NCBI RefSeq assembly: GCF_028640845.1
Contig: NC_080548.1
Location: forward strand, 18,101,321 to 18,165,320
From: Ahaetulla prasina
Taxonomy: Eukaryota > Chordata > Lepidosauria > Squamata > Colubridae
DNA length: 64,000 bases
Direction of reading: 5' to 3'
Of this stretch, positions 1-39,621 are shown in pieces. Positions within the stretch are counted from its first letter, which is position 1. Each line of letters opens with the position of its first letter. Below the pieces are notes generated by a model that did no database searches, had not been told where the DNA came from, and was given only the letters and a program-made list of their open reading frames with translations. The translations under genes were made by a program, and so were the position numbers.

Positions 1-49
1 GGCTCTGTGACAGATCCTGGCTCTGAAGCTGAGCCTTTTCCGGCTGGGG

Positions 50-73
50 TTTGTGTGTGTGTGTGTGTGTGTG
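50..73. repeat. (GT)n microsatellite
   Basis: A short uninterrupted GT run. The rest of 1-500 shows no exon, element or RNA that I recognise; it is probably intron or upstream flank of the DCBLD1-type gene. Confidence 0.9.
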
Positions 74-502
74 GGATTCTCTGGCCTGGGCCTTGTGAGC
101 AGATCTGACCTCGGAGCCAGAGCCGAGGGCTGTCCTCATGATAGGGAAGCGAGAGAGGCCTTCTGGCAGCCATCAGGGAGCATTGTGTTGCTCGGTGGGC
201 GAGAAGCAGCAGGGGAAATGAGGCAGCTGCTGGGAGGTGGCAGCCCAAGGATAAAGGAAGCCGGATGGACTTTGTGTATTTACTGTTTTCTGTAACCCAC
301 CCCCAATGGCTTCAAAAAAAGCATTTCATGTCACAGCGTTGTAAAGAGGCTTAGGAGGTGGGGGGGGGCAGCTTAGGAAGCATCTCACCTGGATCCCTGT
401 TCTGGACAGGCTGGGTGGGGTAGGCGGAGTCACAACAATCCCATTCACAGCCTCCCGTTTAGAATTGGATTGGCTAGTTGTTACTTTCACTTCACCAGGC
501 TT

Positions 503-800
503 GTTTCTTCCCTCCCTCACTCCCTCTCCTTCCTTCCTTCCTTTCTCCCTCCCTCCTCTTCCTTCTGTCCCTCTCTCTTCTTCCTTCATTCCTTCCTCCC
601 TCTCTCTCCGTTTATTTCTTTCTTCATTCTCCCTCTCCTCCCTCCCTCCTTCGTCCCTTCCTCCCTCCCCTCCCTTTCTCTCCCTCCCTCCCACCCTTCC
701 TTTTCTTCCTACATTCCTCCCTCCCTCTCTTTATTCCTTCCTTCCCCCCTGTCCTTCCTTTCTCCCTCCTCCTTCTCTCCCTTCCTTCTTTCCTTCCTAT
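503..800. repeat. Pyrimidine-rich (CCTT/CTCC)n low-complexity tract
   Basis: About 300 bases almost entirely C and T on the + strand, in degenerate TTCC and TCCC units. Overlapping Ser/Pro/Leu/Phe-rich open frames here on both strands are composition artefacts. A tract of this kind can adopt triplex structure; nothing suggests coding. Confidence 0.9.
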
Positions 801-819
801 TCACTGGCATCATAGAGGA

Positions 820-1390
820 AAAAGGAAAAGGCCTTGAGGGACAGGAGGAAGAACCACTGCCAAGGCAACTGTAGGATAATCATAGCTTGAGCCCGGGCCA
901 AGAAAGCAATGTGAGAAAATGTCTCGGACAAACCCTTCCCTGGTTCACATGAAGAGAAAGTGGGGGAGGAGGAGCACATCAGACTTGTAAGGTTCTGTTA
1001 CTGTAGATGTTACAATAAAAATAATCCAGATCTCTTTGGCATTGGTTACTTAGACTGGGTCTACCGTGTTGGGATAAGATCAGTCTTGCAAGTCCACATG
1101 TGTTTTCCCCGCCCTTATCTTCATGTGAACTAGGGATGGGCTTGTCCAAGACCTTTTTCAGGTTATTTTCTTGGCCTGGCTCTCTTATCTGACTACTGCC
1201 ATGATAGCAGCTCTTCCTCTGGTCCTTCAAAGCCATTCTTATGCCATCTGTGGGCACCTATTTCACCAATCATTCACTTGTCCTGATGGTGTTTCTGTAC
1301 AGTTCTGTGGTTAAATTTTTCTGTATTAAGAATTGCACTTGGATCAATTTCTTCGTTGTATTCTTTTGTCGTGGCGAAGGGCACAGTGCT
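820..1390. other. No recognised feature
   Basis: Mixed-composition sequence without a recognisable exon, terminal inverted repeat or LINE/SINE homology. Probably intronic or 5' flanking to the DCBLD1-type gene. Confidence 0.4.
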
Positions 1391-1620
1391 CAATAGCAAT
1401 AGCACTTAGACTTATATACAGCTTCACAGTGCTTTACAGCCCTCTCTAAGCAGTTTACAGAGTCAGCCTCTTGCCCCCAACAATCTGGGTCTTCATTTTA
1501 CCCACCTCGGGAAGATGGAAGGCTGTCAACCTTGAGCCTAGTGAGATTCAATCTGCCAAACTGCTGGCAGCTGGTGATCAGTAGAAGTAGCCTGCAGTAC
1601 TGCACTCTAACCATAAAGGT
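1391..1620 (-). mobile_element. tRNA-derived SINE (same family as 32626-32868)
   Basis: Read on the - strand it has a tRNA-like head with the A-box region (TGGTTAGAGTGCAGTACTGC) near 1600-1618. The body carries the phrase 'ACCCAGATTGTTGGG' and the 3' part reads TATATAAGTCTAAGTGCTATTGC. The same order is seen in the + strand copy at 32626-32868, which supports family and orientation. It is too diverged to act as a tRNA gene. Confidence 0.8.
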
Positions 1621-2007
1621 AGCTTATCCCTTCTGCTGAAGGGAAGATGCTTGAGAGGAGCCTTATCCAATGAAGATATGTCTAGATTCTACTGTAGCAG
1701 AAGCATCTAGGATCTCCTCTCTTGTTGGATATATCTTTTTTCCCCATCACCATCTTTACCAGCAAGTTTAATGGAGGCACCAAAGAGTATCAAAAGGGCC
1801 TTAGCCAAGTGGAAGATAGGTGTAGGTGAATTTGGCCAGGTGAGACTGAGGGAGGGGTCAAACATGATATTAGTCATGAGTCCCTTCGTACCCATAAGAG
1901 CTCTAAGTCCAGCCCACCTTGAATTCCTTTCCATCCTTAATGCCTCCAAATTTCCCTTTACCGTTAGTAATTCAAATTCTTGTAGACAGCTTAAGCCTGC
2001 AATAATT

Positions 2008-3112
2008 TTATTTATTATTTATTTATTTATTAAATTTTTATACCGCCCTTCTCCCGAAGGACTCAGGGCGGTTTACAGCCATGATAAAACAACAACAGGG
2101 TACACATAAAACCATAATTTAAAAAATTTATTTTACAAATGGCCGAATTAAAACATTTAGAATAAAACCCAAATTTTAAAATGTTAAAACATTAAAACTA
2201 ATTAAAATCCTATTAAAATCCTATGCCAGTCCTGCGCGAACAAACAAATAGGTCTTCAGTTCTCGGCGGAAAGTCCGAAGGTCCGGCAGTTGCCGAAGTC
2301 CAGGGGGAAGTTCGTTCCAAAGGGTGGGAGCCCCCACAGAGAAGGCCCTCCCCCTGGGGGCCGCCAGCCAACATTGCTTGGCGGACGGCACCCTAAGGAG
2401 TCCCTCTCTGTGCGAGCGTACAGGTCGGTGGGAGGCATTCGGTAACAGCAGGTGGTCCCGTAAGTACCCTGGCCCTAAGCCATGGAGCGCTTTAAAGGTA
2501 GTCACCAACACCTTGAAATGTACCCAAAAGACCACAGGTAGCCAGTGCAGACTGCGCAGGAGAGGTGTTACATGGGAGCAACGTGTGGCTCCCACTATCA
2601 CCCGCGCAGCTGCGTTCTGAACCAACTGGAGCCTCCGGGTACTCTTCAAGGGGAGCCCCATGTAGAGAGCATTACAGTAGTCCAAGCGAGAGGTAACCAG
2701 AGCATGAGTGACCGTGCATAAGGCATCCCGGTCGAGGAAGGGGCGCAACTGGCGAACCAGGCGAACCTGGTAAAAAGCCCTCCTGGCGACAGTCGTCAAA
2801 TGATCTTCGAAAGACAACCGTCCATCCAGGAGGACGCCCAAGTTGCGTACCCTTTCCACTGGGGCCAGTGATTCGCTCCCAACAGTCAGCCGAGGCTGCA
2901 GCTGACTGTACCGGGGTGCCGGCATCCACAGCCACTCCGTCTTGGAGGGATTGAGTTTGAGCCTGTTTCTCCCCATCCAGGCCCGTACAGCTTCCAAGCA
3001 CCAGGACAGCACTTCGATGGCTTCGTTGGGATGGCCTGGGGTGGAAAAGTACAGCTGCGTGTCGTCAGTGTACAGTTGGTACCTCACCCCAAAGCCATTG
3101 ATGATCTCTATA
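2008..3112 (-). mobile_element. 5'-truncated CR1/L2-clade LINE, reverse transcriptase C-terminal part
   Basis: The - strand encodes the end of a non-LTR reverse transcriptase. The catalytic box reads YTDD near 3070, followed by LNPSKTEWLWM, LGVLLDG and a C-terminal part containing LHWLPV and GPGYLRD, ending at a stop at 2221. The 3' UTR ends in a (TTTA)n tail (2008-2035) preceded by a conserved 'ACCGCCCTGAGTCC..' hairpin-like block, typical of reptile CR1-like LINEs. The open frame extends upstream to 3216 through AT-rich non-LINE sequence, so its N-terminal residues are not meaningful. There is no endonuclease domain. Related copies lie at 16051-16434 (+), 34673-35330 (-) and 55917-56035 (+). 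Confidence 0.88.
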
Positions 3113-3187
3113 CAGAGATCATCAATATACAAATAATATACATATAATATACAAATAATATACAAATAATATACAAATAAATCTATA

Positions 3188-3566
3188 CAGAGGTAGTCCT
3201 CGACTGATGACCACAATTGAGCCCATTATGTTTCTAAGTAAGACATTTGTCAAGTGACTTTTCCCCTGTTTTATAACCTTTCTTTGCCTCAATTGCCGAG
3301 TGAATCATTGCGATTGTTAAGTTAGTGACATGGTTGTTAAGTGAAACTGGCTTCCCCATTGACTTTGCTGGTCAGAAGGTCACAAAAAGTGATCACAACA
3401 ACCGTCATAAATAGGAACCAGCTGCCACACCTCTGAATTTTGATCACGTGGTTGCATGGATGCTGCAGGGGTTGTAAATGCGAAAAACGGTCATAAGTCA
3501 CTTTTTCGGTGCTGTTGTAACCCTGAACAGACACTAAATGAACTGTTGTAAGTCGAGGACTACCTG
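3188..3566. mobile_element. Tc1/mariner-type MITE with TA duplication
   Basis: A 379-bp element bounded by inverted ends CAGAGGTAGTCCTCGACT (left) and AGTCGAGGACTACCTG (right) and flanked by TA at 3186-3187 and 3567-3568. It has no coding capacity. TIRs plus a TA target duplication indicate mobilisation by a Tc1/mariner-type transposase; which autonomous partner is unknown. Confidence 0.85.
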
Positions 3567-3568
3567 TA

Positions 3569-4101
3569 CTCATTTGAATTTCCGGAATCTCCTGATTTCT
3601 CCGGCACTTGACATTAGATTTTGCTTTTCAGCAACAGGCTCCAAAATTTCTTCTTTGGTAGAAGAATGGCTTCTCTCTTCAGTACATAATTGAACCATCT
3701 GGGAAACCCACAACTTTTGAGAAACATTCTTTTCCCCATTACTATTACCATTAGCATGGATGACTTTAAGATTGCCAGACATGACAAGTTTAGACCGGGA
3801 AAAAAGGTATTGGGAAACAGTCGAATAAATCTTCCGCTGAAGGCTAAATCCTACATCCTCTGCAGTTGCTGTTCCTTAAAGCAGAAATTGCATTTTCATT
3901 TGTTTAGACTTCAGCTCTAACATTCCACTTCCCGAGACACACACAGAGTTTACAATTTGAAAATAGCGGCGAAACCACCCAGGTCAGGAAAGGCAAGCGA
4001 AGGCCAGGGCAGGAAACCATTGTCGACAAACCTCCTGCTGTGTTTTGTTTCGCGTCGCATCTATTCCACAATTCTTTCCCCAGTGCCTTCTCCGTCTATG
4101 G
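3569..4101. other. No recognised feature
   Basis: About 530 bases between two elements without recognisable domain homology or element ends. Short open frames on both strands resemble nothing I know. Confidence 0.4.
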
Positions 4102-5025
4102 CAGGGGTATCAAACTCGATTTCACTGAGGGTCGCATCAGGGTTGTGTCTGACCTCAGGGGGATGGAGTGGGCGTGGCCAGGGTGGGCGTAGTCAGCTTG
4201 ACATCACTCCTGTTGGGGGCGTATGTGGTGGCCCTAGCGTTCTGCCAGCGAAATGGGCTCCCAAGCTCCGTTTTTGGCTGCCACGGCCTCTGTTCTGACT
4301 TAGACTTCCCCAGCAGCACAAAGTCGAGTCCTCGTCCCGATAAACCTCTTTTATTTAATTTAGAGTGAATTCCTCTCCAGCAAAGTCTTTCCTCTCCCAC
4401 AGTCTTTCAAGATAGTTCACAATTACCGACCTTTATCAGGCTTGGAGAGTGGCCAAGCTGATATCTTTCAGACACCTGGAATACTTGGCAGGAATGCAGG
4501 AATGAACTAATTGTCTCCTGCAAACTCCACTCCCCTTTCGTTCCTCTTTTATTCCCTCTGGGAGGGGCCATTCATCATCCACCTGTGGCCTTACTCCCAA
4601 GTCGACCCTTGTTGTTCCCTTCGTCTGGCAACTCTGTGCATGCGCACACTGGGAACAGGCTCCAGCTGTTCGTCTGCCTCACTGATGTCTGACTCCAAAG
4701 ACAGCTGATAACTTGCATACGGCCCTGGCCCCCTCTCTGCCTCCGAAGAAGAGACCCTCATCAGAGCCTTCCCCAGACTCCAGGACTGGCCCGTGTTCCA
4801 CCCCAATCTCCTCACTGTCCAAATCTGCTGCCAGATCTGCTAGCCACTGGCAGGCCACAACTGGCTCCTGGAACTCTGTGACAGCCCACAGCCCTCCCAA
4901 GCTCTGTTTTCGCTGGCAGAGGCATTGTGGGTCAGTCCTTTGGTTTCCAGGGCAGCCCCACGGGCCAGATCTAAGTGCCCTGCAGGCCGGATCCAGGCCC
5001 CTGGGCCTTAAGTTTAGCACCCCTG
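4102..5025. mobile_element. hAT-C non-autonomous element, split by an LTR insertion
   Basis: Begins CAGGGGTATCAAACTCGA and ends GTTTAGCACCCCTG, with flanking 8-mers GTCTATGG (4094-4101) and GTCTATTC (5026-5033), matching at 6 of 8. This fits a hAT-type insertion that has aged. The element is interrupted at 4291-4862 by an LTR-like insertion; its two halves align with the uninterrupted copy at 10062-10378. Confidence 0.8.
4291..4862 (-). mobile_element. Solo LTR-like insertion nested in hAT-C
   Basis: Interrupts hAT-C. It begins TGTTCTGAC and ends near CACAACT. The 5-mers GCCTC (before) and GGCTC (after) are a near-duplicate. It shares long similarity with 27839-28371 (for example 'AGTCTTTC..', 'CTTGGAGAG', and a distal part with TTCCCCAG-type text). 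The putative polyadenylation block (AATAAA on the - strand) suggests - orientation. No internal retroviral genes are attached. Confidence 0.6.
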
Positions 5026-6010
5026 GTCTATTCGGTTAAATAAACCTTCCCTTTGCCTTGTTATCTGTGAGGGCGATTCCAAACAGGCTGGGGGAGGCTG
5101 AGGTATACAAGTTTGCTTAAAAAGATTTTGAGGGATGAAGACAGAGTTGGCATGTGGAAGAAATTCCAGAGGTTTTCCTATAAATTATGGTCCTGGGATT
5201 TGAAGCGTGGGAGTGTGCAGAGCAAAGTTTGAGTAAGATGGGGGATACAGGGGCTTGCGTACTGCTGACTCATTGTGGTTTGTGACTGTTGAAGTGGAGA
5301 CAGTGTTGTCATCGTATATTCTAGAGTACTTGTTTTCCTTCAGTTTTGGAGTTGTTTTTCTGTGCTCCATGTTCGTCTGTTTCTTATAGTTTTATTTATA
5401 TTTATTAAATTAAATGTTTCTTTTGTAAACGTTTGTTTCTAGCCTTGCAGACAATGAAAAGATTTTATATCGGAGTTAGGAAACGCGATGGCCATCAGTT
5501 CTAGTTCCATCTTTTACAGATATTTTAAATTCAAAATAAAAGGAATCTGGACTGCTGCAGAATAAGCATCAGCCTGGAACATTTATATACTATGGTACTA
5601 AAACTCTTATTGTCAGGATCTTTACCCGAGTGAAATAATGCCTCATAGTTTTTGAACCAAATGGTCTAACTTACACAATGTGTCCAAAATCTTAGGACCC
5701 TTGATTCCCAAGGGAACAAAATTTGAGAAAGTTGTAGCTGCTTTAGTGCTACTGACTGCTGATGAGATCATGTGATCTTCCTGGTCAACATTCTGTGACA
5801 GTTTCCAAGCCAGTCTCGCAATCCTCGCACCCTCCTTCTTCCTCAATAGCAGCCGCTTACTTGTTTGATGGAAAGGGAAGAGATGATTTCTGGTGCTCCC
5901 TTGACAGATTCCCATGAGGAAACTCAATGGGGAAGCCAGCAGGAAGCCAGAAGTCATTTCTGCTCCCATGGCTGCATTGCCCACCTTTGGTCATCCCGTT
6001 TTTCTCTTTA
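5026..6010. other. No recognised feature
   Basis: Roughly 1 kb of AT-leaning sequence. The longest frame (5984-5643, - strand, 113 codons) shows no domain I recognise, and no splice-compatible exon of the neighbouring gene was seen. Confidence 0.4.
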
Positions 6011-6437
6011 GCTAAAATATAGAATAAAATCATCTGCTACAATGTCCTACCTGTCAATGACTACTTCAGCTTCAACCACAACAATACAGGAGCACACAAT
6101 AGATACAAACTTAAAGTGAACCGCTCCAAACTCGATTGCAGAAAATATGACTTCAGCAACAGAGTTGTCAATGCCTGGAATGCACTACCAGACTCTGTGG
6201 TCTCATCCCCAAACCCCCAAAACTTTAACCTTAGACTGGCTACTGTTGACCTCACCCCATTCCTAAGAGGTCTGTAAGGGGCGTGCATAAGAGCACCAGC
6301 GTACCTATTGTCCCTAATGTTCCCTTTAATTGTATTCGTTTTATGTATTCAATTCATGCTTATTACTTACTTATGTTATCTAATATGTACTCGACAAAAT
6401 AAATAAAATAAAATAAAATAAATAAACACTGACCAAA
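6011..6437 (+). mobile_element. 3' end of a jockey/CR1-superfamily LINE
   Basis: The + strand matches the last ~75 codons of the longer copy at 31768-32335 (-), including RSKLDCRKYDF and VVNAWNALPDSVV, a stop after FLRGL, a conserved GGGGCGTGCATAAGAGC block, and an (AAATA)n tail at about 6400-6427. It is strongly 5' truncated. Sister copies lie at 25690-26062 and 50038-50600. Confidence 0.85.
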
Positions 6438-7425
6438 TGGGGCATGTATTATCTAGTCATCTCCATATATTTACATAGTTATATATTTATTTTGCCTTGC
6501 CTTGCATTATTATAATTCATGATAGTTGTGTTTTTTTAAAAATTTGTATGGATTGTTCACTGCTCAGAGTTGTATATTTAGGAGAGGTGCCTGTTTAAAT
6601 TTCCTAAATAACATAACATTAATTTGCTTACATTTTAATTCAATTTGAGCGTAACTAAACTCCAAATTTAGTTTTCCAGCCGTATCCTTTTCAAATAGAA
6701 TTTCTGGCATGCTTCGGATTGTTTTCGGAGAAAAACAAATGGAACATTCCTGCTTTGTGTATGCAGCTCTAAGCCTGCACTGTATCTCCAGATTGGTGTT
6801 GTGACACTAAGAGAAGCAGGCTTGTTCTGAACTATTTTAAAAGCTTGATTGGGTGCACTTAAAAAATTTAAGTGGGCAGCCTTGGGAGGGATGTGAGTAG
6901 AACTTTGCTGGATCAGGCCAAAAGGCCCCGAGTCTCCAAGATCTTGCTTCTCATAGGAGCTTCCAGGCAGAGAATTGAAACAAAGGACTTCCCCTTTAGT
7001 TACTTTTCCCAGCAACTAGCAAATTACCATTTCTGCATGCAAAAGTCCCTTGGAACAATAAATCACTCTTTTTTCCAACAAGGATCCTCTGCCAACAGAA
7101 AGGAAGCCAAAGCGAAGGCATGGGAAATGAGAGGGCTGAATCAACAGGCTTGGGGGCAGTTCGAGATTTGGCAGAGCTGTGTCCTAAAATCCTAATAAGG
7201 GCCTTCTGGATAGAACACTTTGCAGTGGGCTGATGTCACATTTCGGTTTTGTTTCTTTTTTTCCCTTGCCGGTTGCGTTGTGACCTTTATGGAGTCCAAA
7301 CTCTTTAACTTTTGGGGGCAGTGAAATCTTAGTCAGCCTCCCACTTTCTGACTTGGAATGGCACTGGCTGGGAATGTCTGCATAAAAGTCTAATCTATAA
7401 GAAGATGCGTAGGACGAAGTTTAAT
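6438..7425. other. No recognised feature
   Basis: Unassigned sequence with no element termini and no recognisable exon. I looked here for the missing first CUB exon of the DCBLD1-type gene and did not find it. Confidence 0.4.
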
Positions 7426-7735
7426 CAGTGGTGAAATCCAATTTTTTTTAAACTACCGGTTCTGTGGGTGTGGCTTGGTGGGCGTGGTGTGGTGTGGCGG
7501 GCGTGGCTTGGTGGGCGTGGCAGGGGAAGGATACTGCAAAATCCCCATTCCCTCCCCACTCCTGGGGGAAGGATATTGCAAAATCTCCAGTCCCATCCTA
7601 CTCTAAGGGAAGGATATTGCAAAATCTCCATTCCCATCCTACTCTGGGGCCAGCTAGAGGTGGTATTTGCCAGTTCTCCGAACTACTCAAAATTTCCATT
7701 ACCGGTTCTCCAGAACCTGCTGGATTTCACCCCTG
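7426..7735. mobile_element. hAT-A non-autonomous element
   Basis: Ends are CAGTGGTGAAATCC and GGATTTCACCCCTG. Flanks AGTTTAAT (7418-7425) and GGTTTAAC (7736-7743) share GTTTAA, consistent with an aged 8-bp duplication. Inside are TACTACCGGTTCTGTGGG-type sub-ends and about two and a half copies of a ~42-bp unit containing 'ATTGCAAAATCTCC'. It is non-coding. Confidence 0.85.
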
Positions 7736-8009
7736 GGTTTAACCATGATAAAGCTGGGCTGAATATAATGAGTGAAAGAAGGAACAAATAGTGTTTCCCA
7801 AAGGCACTTTCCTCTCTTCCTTTCCTAGCATTACCGCTTTCACTCTGTTGCCGACATGAAGTTCTTGTTGGAAAAATGTTCAATTGGCCCAATTGGATGA
7901 AGTTTGCTGGGAGAATAGAGGTTGATCGATTGACATCAAATGGCCAGCATGTCTCTGGATGGAAAAATCCCACAGTCTATGCTCTTTCTTTCTCGTTCTC
8001 CCATTCCAG

Positions 8010-36322
<28,313 letters not shown>

Positions 36323-36522
36323 ATCCTGCAGGAAGAAAAAACCTTCCCAGCAGGCTGCGGTGAAAAAGGCGGTCCCCTCTTGTAGGACCCAAACTGACAT
36401 GATCTATCACAGTCCTTCCATGTTGTAGACAAAGGTCTGGCCAAGCAATTGATACCCAGTCTTTTTTTTCTTTTTTTTTAAAGCAAGGATGCTCCAGTAG
36501 ATAAAGCTGGGGCCTTCTTTCT
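36323..36522 (+). other. DCBLD1-like: Probable 3' UTR of the DCBLD1-type gene
   Basis: Follows the stop directly. No AATAAA close by; the nearest plausible signal I see is ATTAAA at 37469-37474. The transcript end is therefore uncertain. Confidence 0.5.
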
Positions 36523-36873
36523 ATGGGGCGGCACGGTGGCTCAGCGGTTAAGACGCTGGGTTTGTTGGCCAGAAAGTCGGCAGCCCAGGTTCGAGACCCG
36601 AGCATCATGCAACGGAGGGAGTTCCCGTTCTTGCTCCAGCTCCTGCCAACCTAGCAGTTCGAAAGCATGCAAATGCAAGTAGATGAATAGGTACCACTTC
36701 GGTGGGAAGGTAACCGCACTCTGTGACATCATGCTGGTCACATGATTTGGGAAACATCTTCGGACAGCGCTGGCTCAGTGGCCTTGTAATAGAGATTTCC
36801 CCCCCCCCCCGCCCTACAGTTGGCAATGACTAGCAGAGTAAAATCTGCAGGGACTCTGTTATCTTTACCTTCT
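36523..36873 (+). mobile_element. tRNA-derived SINE in the probable 3' UTR
   Basis: A-box region GGCACGGTGGCTCAGCGGTT, B-box-like GGTTCGAGACCC, 'CCAACCTAGCAGTTCGAAAG' and 3' 'CTGTTATCTTTACC'. Same family as 26789-27146 but in sense orientation relative to the gene. Confidence 0.88.
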
Positions 36874-37998
36874 TTCTATGAAATCTGCATTCAGCATCTT
36901 GCTGTGCTCCTAGAATGACCTAGATGTTTTGCAAAGAACAAAATGTCACCATCTTTCCTTCGATGTGCAAACATCCGCCAGTAAAGGGATTAAAAAAATC
37001 TTTACTTTATGGGGCTGATGATAAAATTGCGTTTTCCAGTTAGACTGGTATGGAGAACACAAGTCAACCAGACAAAGGCACACAGGTTTTCCTCCCCATA
37101 TATCTTGCTCTACCTCCAAGGATTTTCCCTCTGAGGACACTGCCTTACTCCACCTAACAACAGGGTCAGCTGATACATCTACAAAGAACAATCCTTCATT
37201 GGATCCATGCTTACTTTCCCTGCCCAAGCTGGGGAACTTTCTAACTGAGTCTCGGGTTGTTAAACTCATGAGAATGACAAATATTCCAACAATCCTTGCT
37301 TGCCTGCCCTGTAGTCCAAAAACAACTGTTGGGAACGGGGTGTGTAGAATTGCGTTTATAATTTCTTTTGGCTGCATTGCAGATATGATTATTGTTAAGA
37401 ACACACGTACAACATGTTATGAGATTCCCAGATGAAGGAGAAGAGCAAAACTTCATTCAGCAGAACTCATTAAACCTACTTTCTATTCCTATCTCCTTGA
37501 AAAATATTTTGTAAACCAAATTTTAAAAACCTACTGCTTCCTTCCCCCCCCCCCCTTGCCCCAATCCTTCCTTGCCCTCTATTACTAAACAAATCTGCTT
37601 GGAGTTTTTTTTTTTAATTTTTGCTCCTATTCAGAAATGAAAAATCAAAATGATTTTCGTGACTGTAGTAGATGTTTGCATTCTGTTTGATACCCAAATG
37701 TGAATGCCCTCCAGGGGTCAGTATCCCTGAGAGATTTCCAAGAAAGAGGAGCTGAAAGCGAATGAGAGGATCACAAGGTTTATTAAAGGTAAATACTTTC
37801 AGGAGTAAACACCCCATGCTCCTTGAGCCGGACAATAGGTATGTATTCTGGGTCAAGGGCTGCTTTGTAAATCTTTTATAACCATGTGCAAAACAAGATA
37901 TCTGAGAAACCAGCTTAGCAGTGAAATGCCCTTCCTGTAAACACATCAGGGTCTTTGCACCTGCCATGCTATGCATCTTACGATGTTTTAGGCCAGGG
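36874..37998. other. 3' flank, no recognised element; candidate ATTAAA at 37469
   Basis: About 1.1 kb of mostly unique-looking sequence. ATTAAA at 37469-37474 is a weak candidate polyadenylation signal for the + strand gene. C-run at 37543-37555. Confidence 0.35.
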
Positions 37999-38617
37999 CA
38001 GTGGGGAAATCGAAATTTCTTTCCTACCGGTTCTGTGGGCGTGGCTTGGTGAGGCGTGGCTTGGTGGTAGGGGGTCATGTGACTGGGTAGGCGTGGCTAT
38101 GTCACTGGGGAATCAAAAGACAGAAACTCACTAACGATGTCCTGCAGGAGCAGGGTTGGACTAAATGACCTCCAGGTCCCTTCCAGTCCTGGATTATCCT
38201 CTGAAGCTGCGTCTAGTGCCAGGTTTGTAGTCCTTCCTTCCTCTCCTTTTCCTCCCTCCCTTTCCCTTTCTTTCTTTCTTTCTTTCTTTCTTTTTTTCTT
38301 TCTCTCTCTCTCTCTCAAACGGACCCCTCATCCCTCCATTTTTTGCCTAAACTCCCCATTTTTTGCCTAGCAGGCTTCAGCCTTTTTACCTTTTAAAAAA
38401 TACTGTTTTAATCCTTTAAAAGCATTTTTTTTACAATCTCTTCGGCCAAAGAGATTGTTAAAAAAATGCTTTTAAAAGAAGAAAAAAAGGCTCTGATGAT
38501 CGCACGGCTCAGTTGGGCATGGGGGGGGGGGGCAGGGATTTTTGCTGCTGGTTCTCCAAACCACCCGCCACCATTGCTTGGTTGATCTGGTCCGAACCAG
38601 GAGCATTTCACTCACTG
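37999..38617. mobile_element. hAT-B-type element inserted at the edge of a hAT-C
   Basis: CAGTGGGGAAATCG to AGCATTTCACTCACTG. Duplication GGCCAGGG (37991-37998) and GGCCAGAG (38618-38625), 7 of 8. Contains a CR1 scrap (about 38128-38200), (TTTC)n at 38262-38315 and a paired TTTTAAAAGC hairpin. Confidence 0.82.
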
Positions 38618-38620
38618 GGC

Positions 38621-38991
38621 CAGAGGTGTCAAAATCAAGATCCAGGGGCTGGATCCGGCCCACCTGGTGCTTAGATCTGGCCCACAGGGCTGCCCTGGAA
38701 ACAGCAAAGGACCAGCCTGCGGTGCCTCTGCCAGCGAAAACAGCTCAGGACGGCTGCATGCAGCCCTCCCAAGCTCCGTTTTTGCTGGCAGAGGGTTACA
38801 GGAGGCTGTCGCAGCCGAAAACGGAGCTCGGGAGCCCGTTTTTGCAGGCAGAGCCCTCGGGCCTCCACAGGCGCCCCGACATGAGTGACATCGGGCTGGC
38901 CACACCCACCCTGGCCATGCCCCCCCCAGCCCCCCCAAAGTCAAAAACAACCCTGCTGCGGCCCTCAGTGAAATCAAGTTTGACACCCCTG
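38621..38991. mobile_element. hAT-C element
   Basis: CAGAGGTGTCAAAATCAAG to AAGTTTGACACCCCTG. Its right duplicate TTTTAGAC (38992-38999) pairs with TTTTAGGC, found to the left of the hAT-B at 37987-37994, so the two halves were separated by that insertion. Confidence 0.85.
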
Positions 38992-39422
38992 TTTTAGACT
39001 AAAAGTTCACAAAGTGGTTAAATGTCACATTAAGGGTGTTTCAGTGTCTACATACTTGCATGCGTTTTACAGTAGTGGAAAAGAAACATGTTTAGGGATG
39101 GAGATTTTCTGGCCTCCTCTATTATATATTTAAATATAGCTGCCCGCTCCCATAGAGGCTTGTTGGCTTACAAATACCAAATAGTAAATGCAGTTAAAAT
39201 AACAGGGGCAAACCAGTGGCCCCCCACAACTACATCAACTCCTGGCCAGAGACCAGAACCAGGTCTTAGTGCTTTTCAGAACCCCAGGAGAAAACAGTGT
39301 TGAATATTTGCCAGCCTTCCAAGTAGACAGTACAAAAAATACAACAGGATTAGTTAATTTTATTTTTTTGTGAGGCTACATTAAGAGAATCATGTAATCC
39401 TGAAAGCATAAATCTCCCAGCA
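38992..39422. other. Intergenic, no recognised feature
   Basis: Unassigned. Confidence 0.4.
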
Positions 39423-39551
39423 CAGGGGTCTCCAACCTTGGCAACTTTAAGACTTGTGGACTTCAACTCCCAGAATTGCAGCAAAGCTGGCTGAGGAACT
39501 CTGGGAGTTGAAGTCCGCAAGTCTTAAAGTTGCCAAGGTTGGAGATCCCTA
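39423..39551. mobile_element. hAT-P palindromic MITE
   Basis: CAGGGGTCTCCAACCTTGG to GGAGATCCCTA. TCCCAGCA (39415-39422) and CCCCAGCA (39552-39559), 7 of 8. Confidence 0.88.
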
Positions 39552-39621
39552 CCCCAGCATGTTTTTTTTTTAACCGCCTGAAAAGTTGGGGTGGATCCTT
39601 ACTGAGTTTCTTTCTCTGCTC

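Noticed and set aside
465..874. Overlapping Ser/Leu/Pro/Phe-rich frames on + and Glu/Arg/Lys-rich frame on -
   Set aside because: Simple pyrimidine tract; composition alone keeps the frames open.
2221..3216. 331-codon frame as a host gene
   Set aside because: LINE RT fragment; its first ~40 codons are AT-rich non-LINE sequence joined by chance.
5643..5984. 113-codon - strand frame
   Set aside because: No domain recognised and no support from splice sites; too short to trust alone.
7820..7875. CCTTTCCTAG followed by ATTACCGC.. as an acceptor for the missing CUB exon
   Set aside because: All frames run into stops within a few codons and no CUB motif is present.
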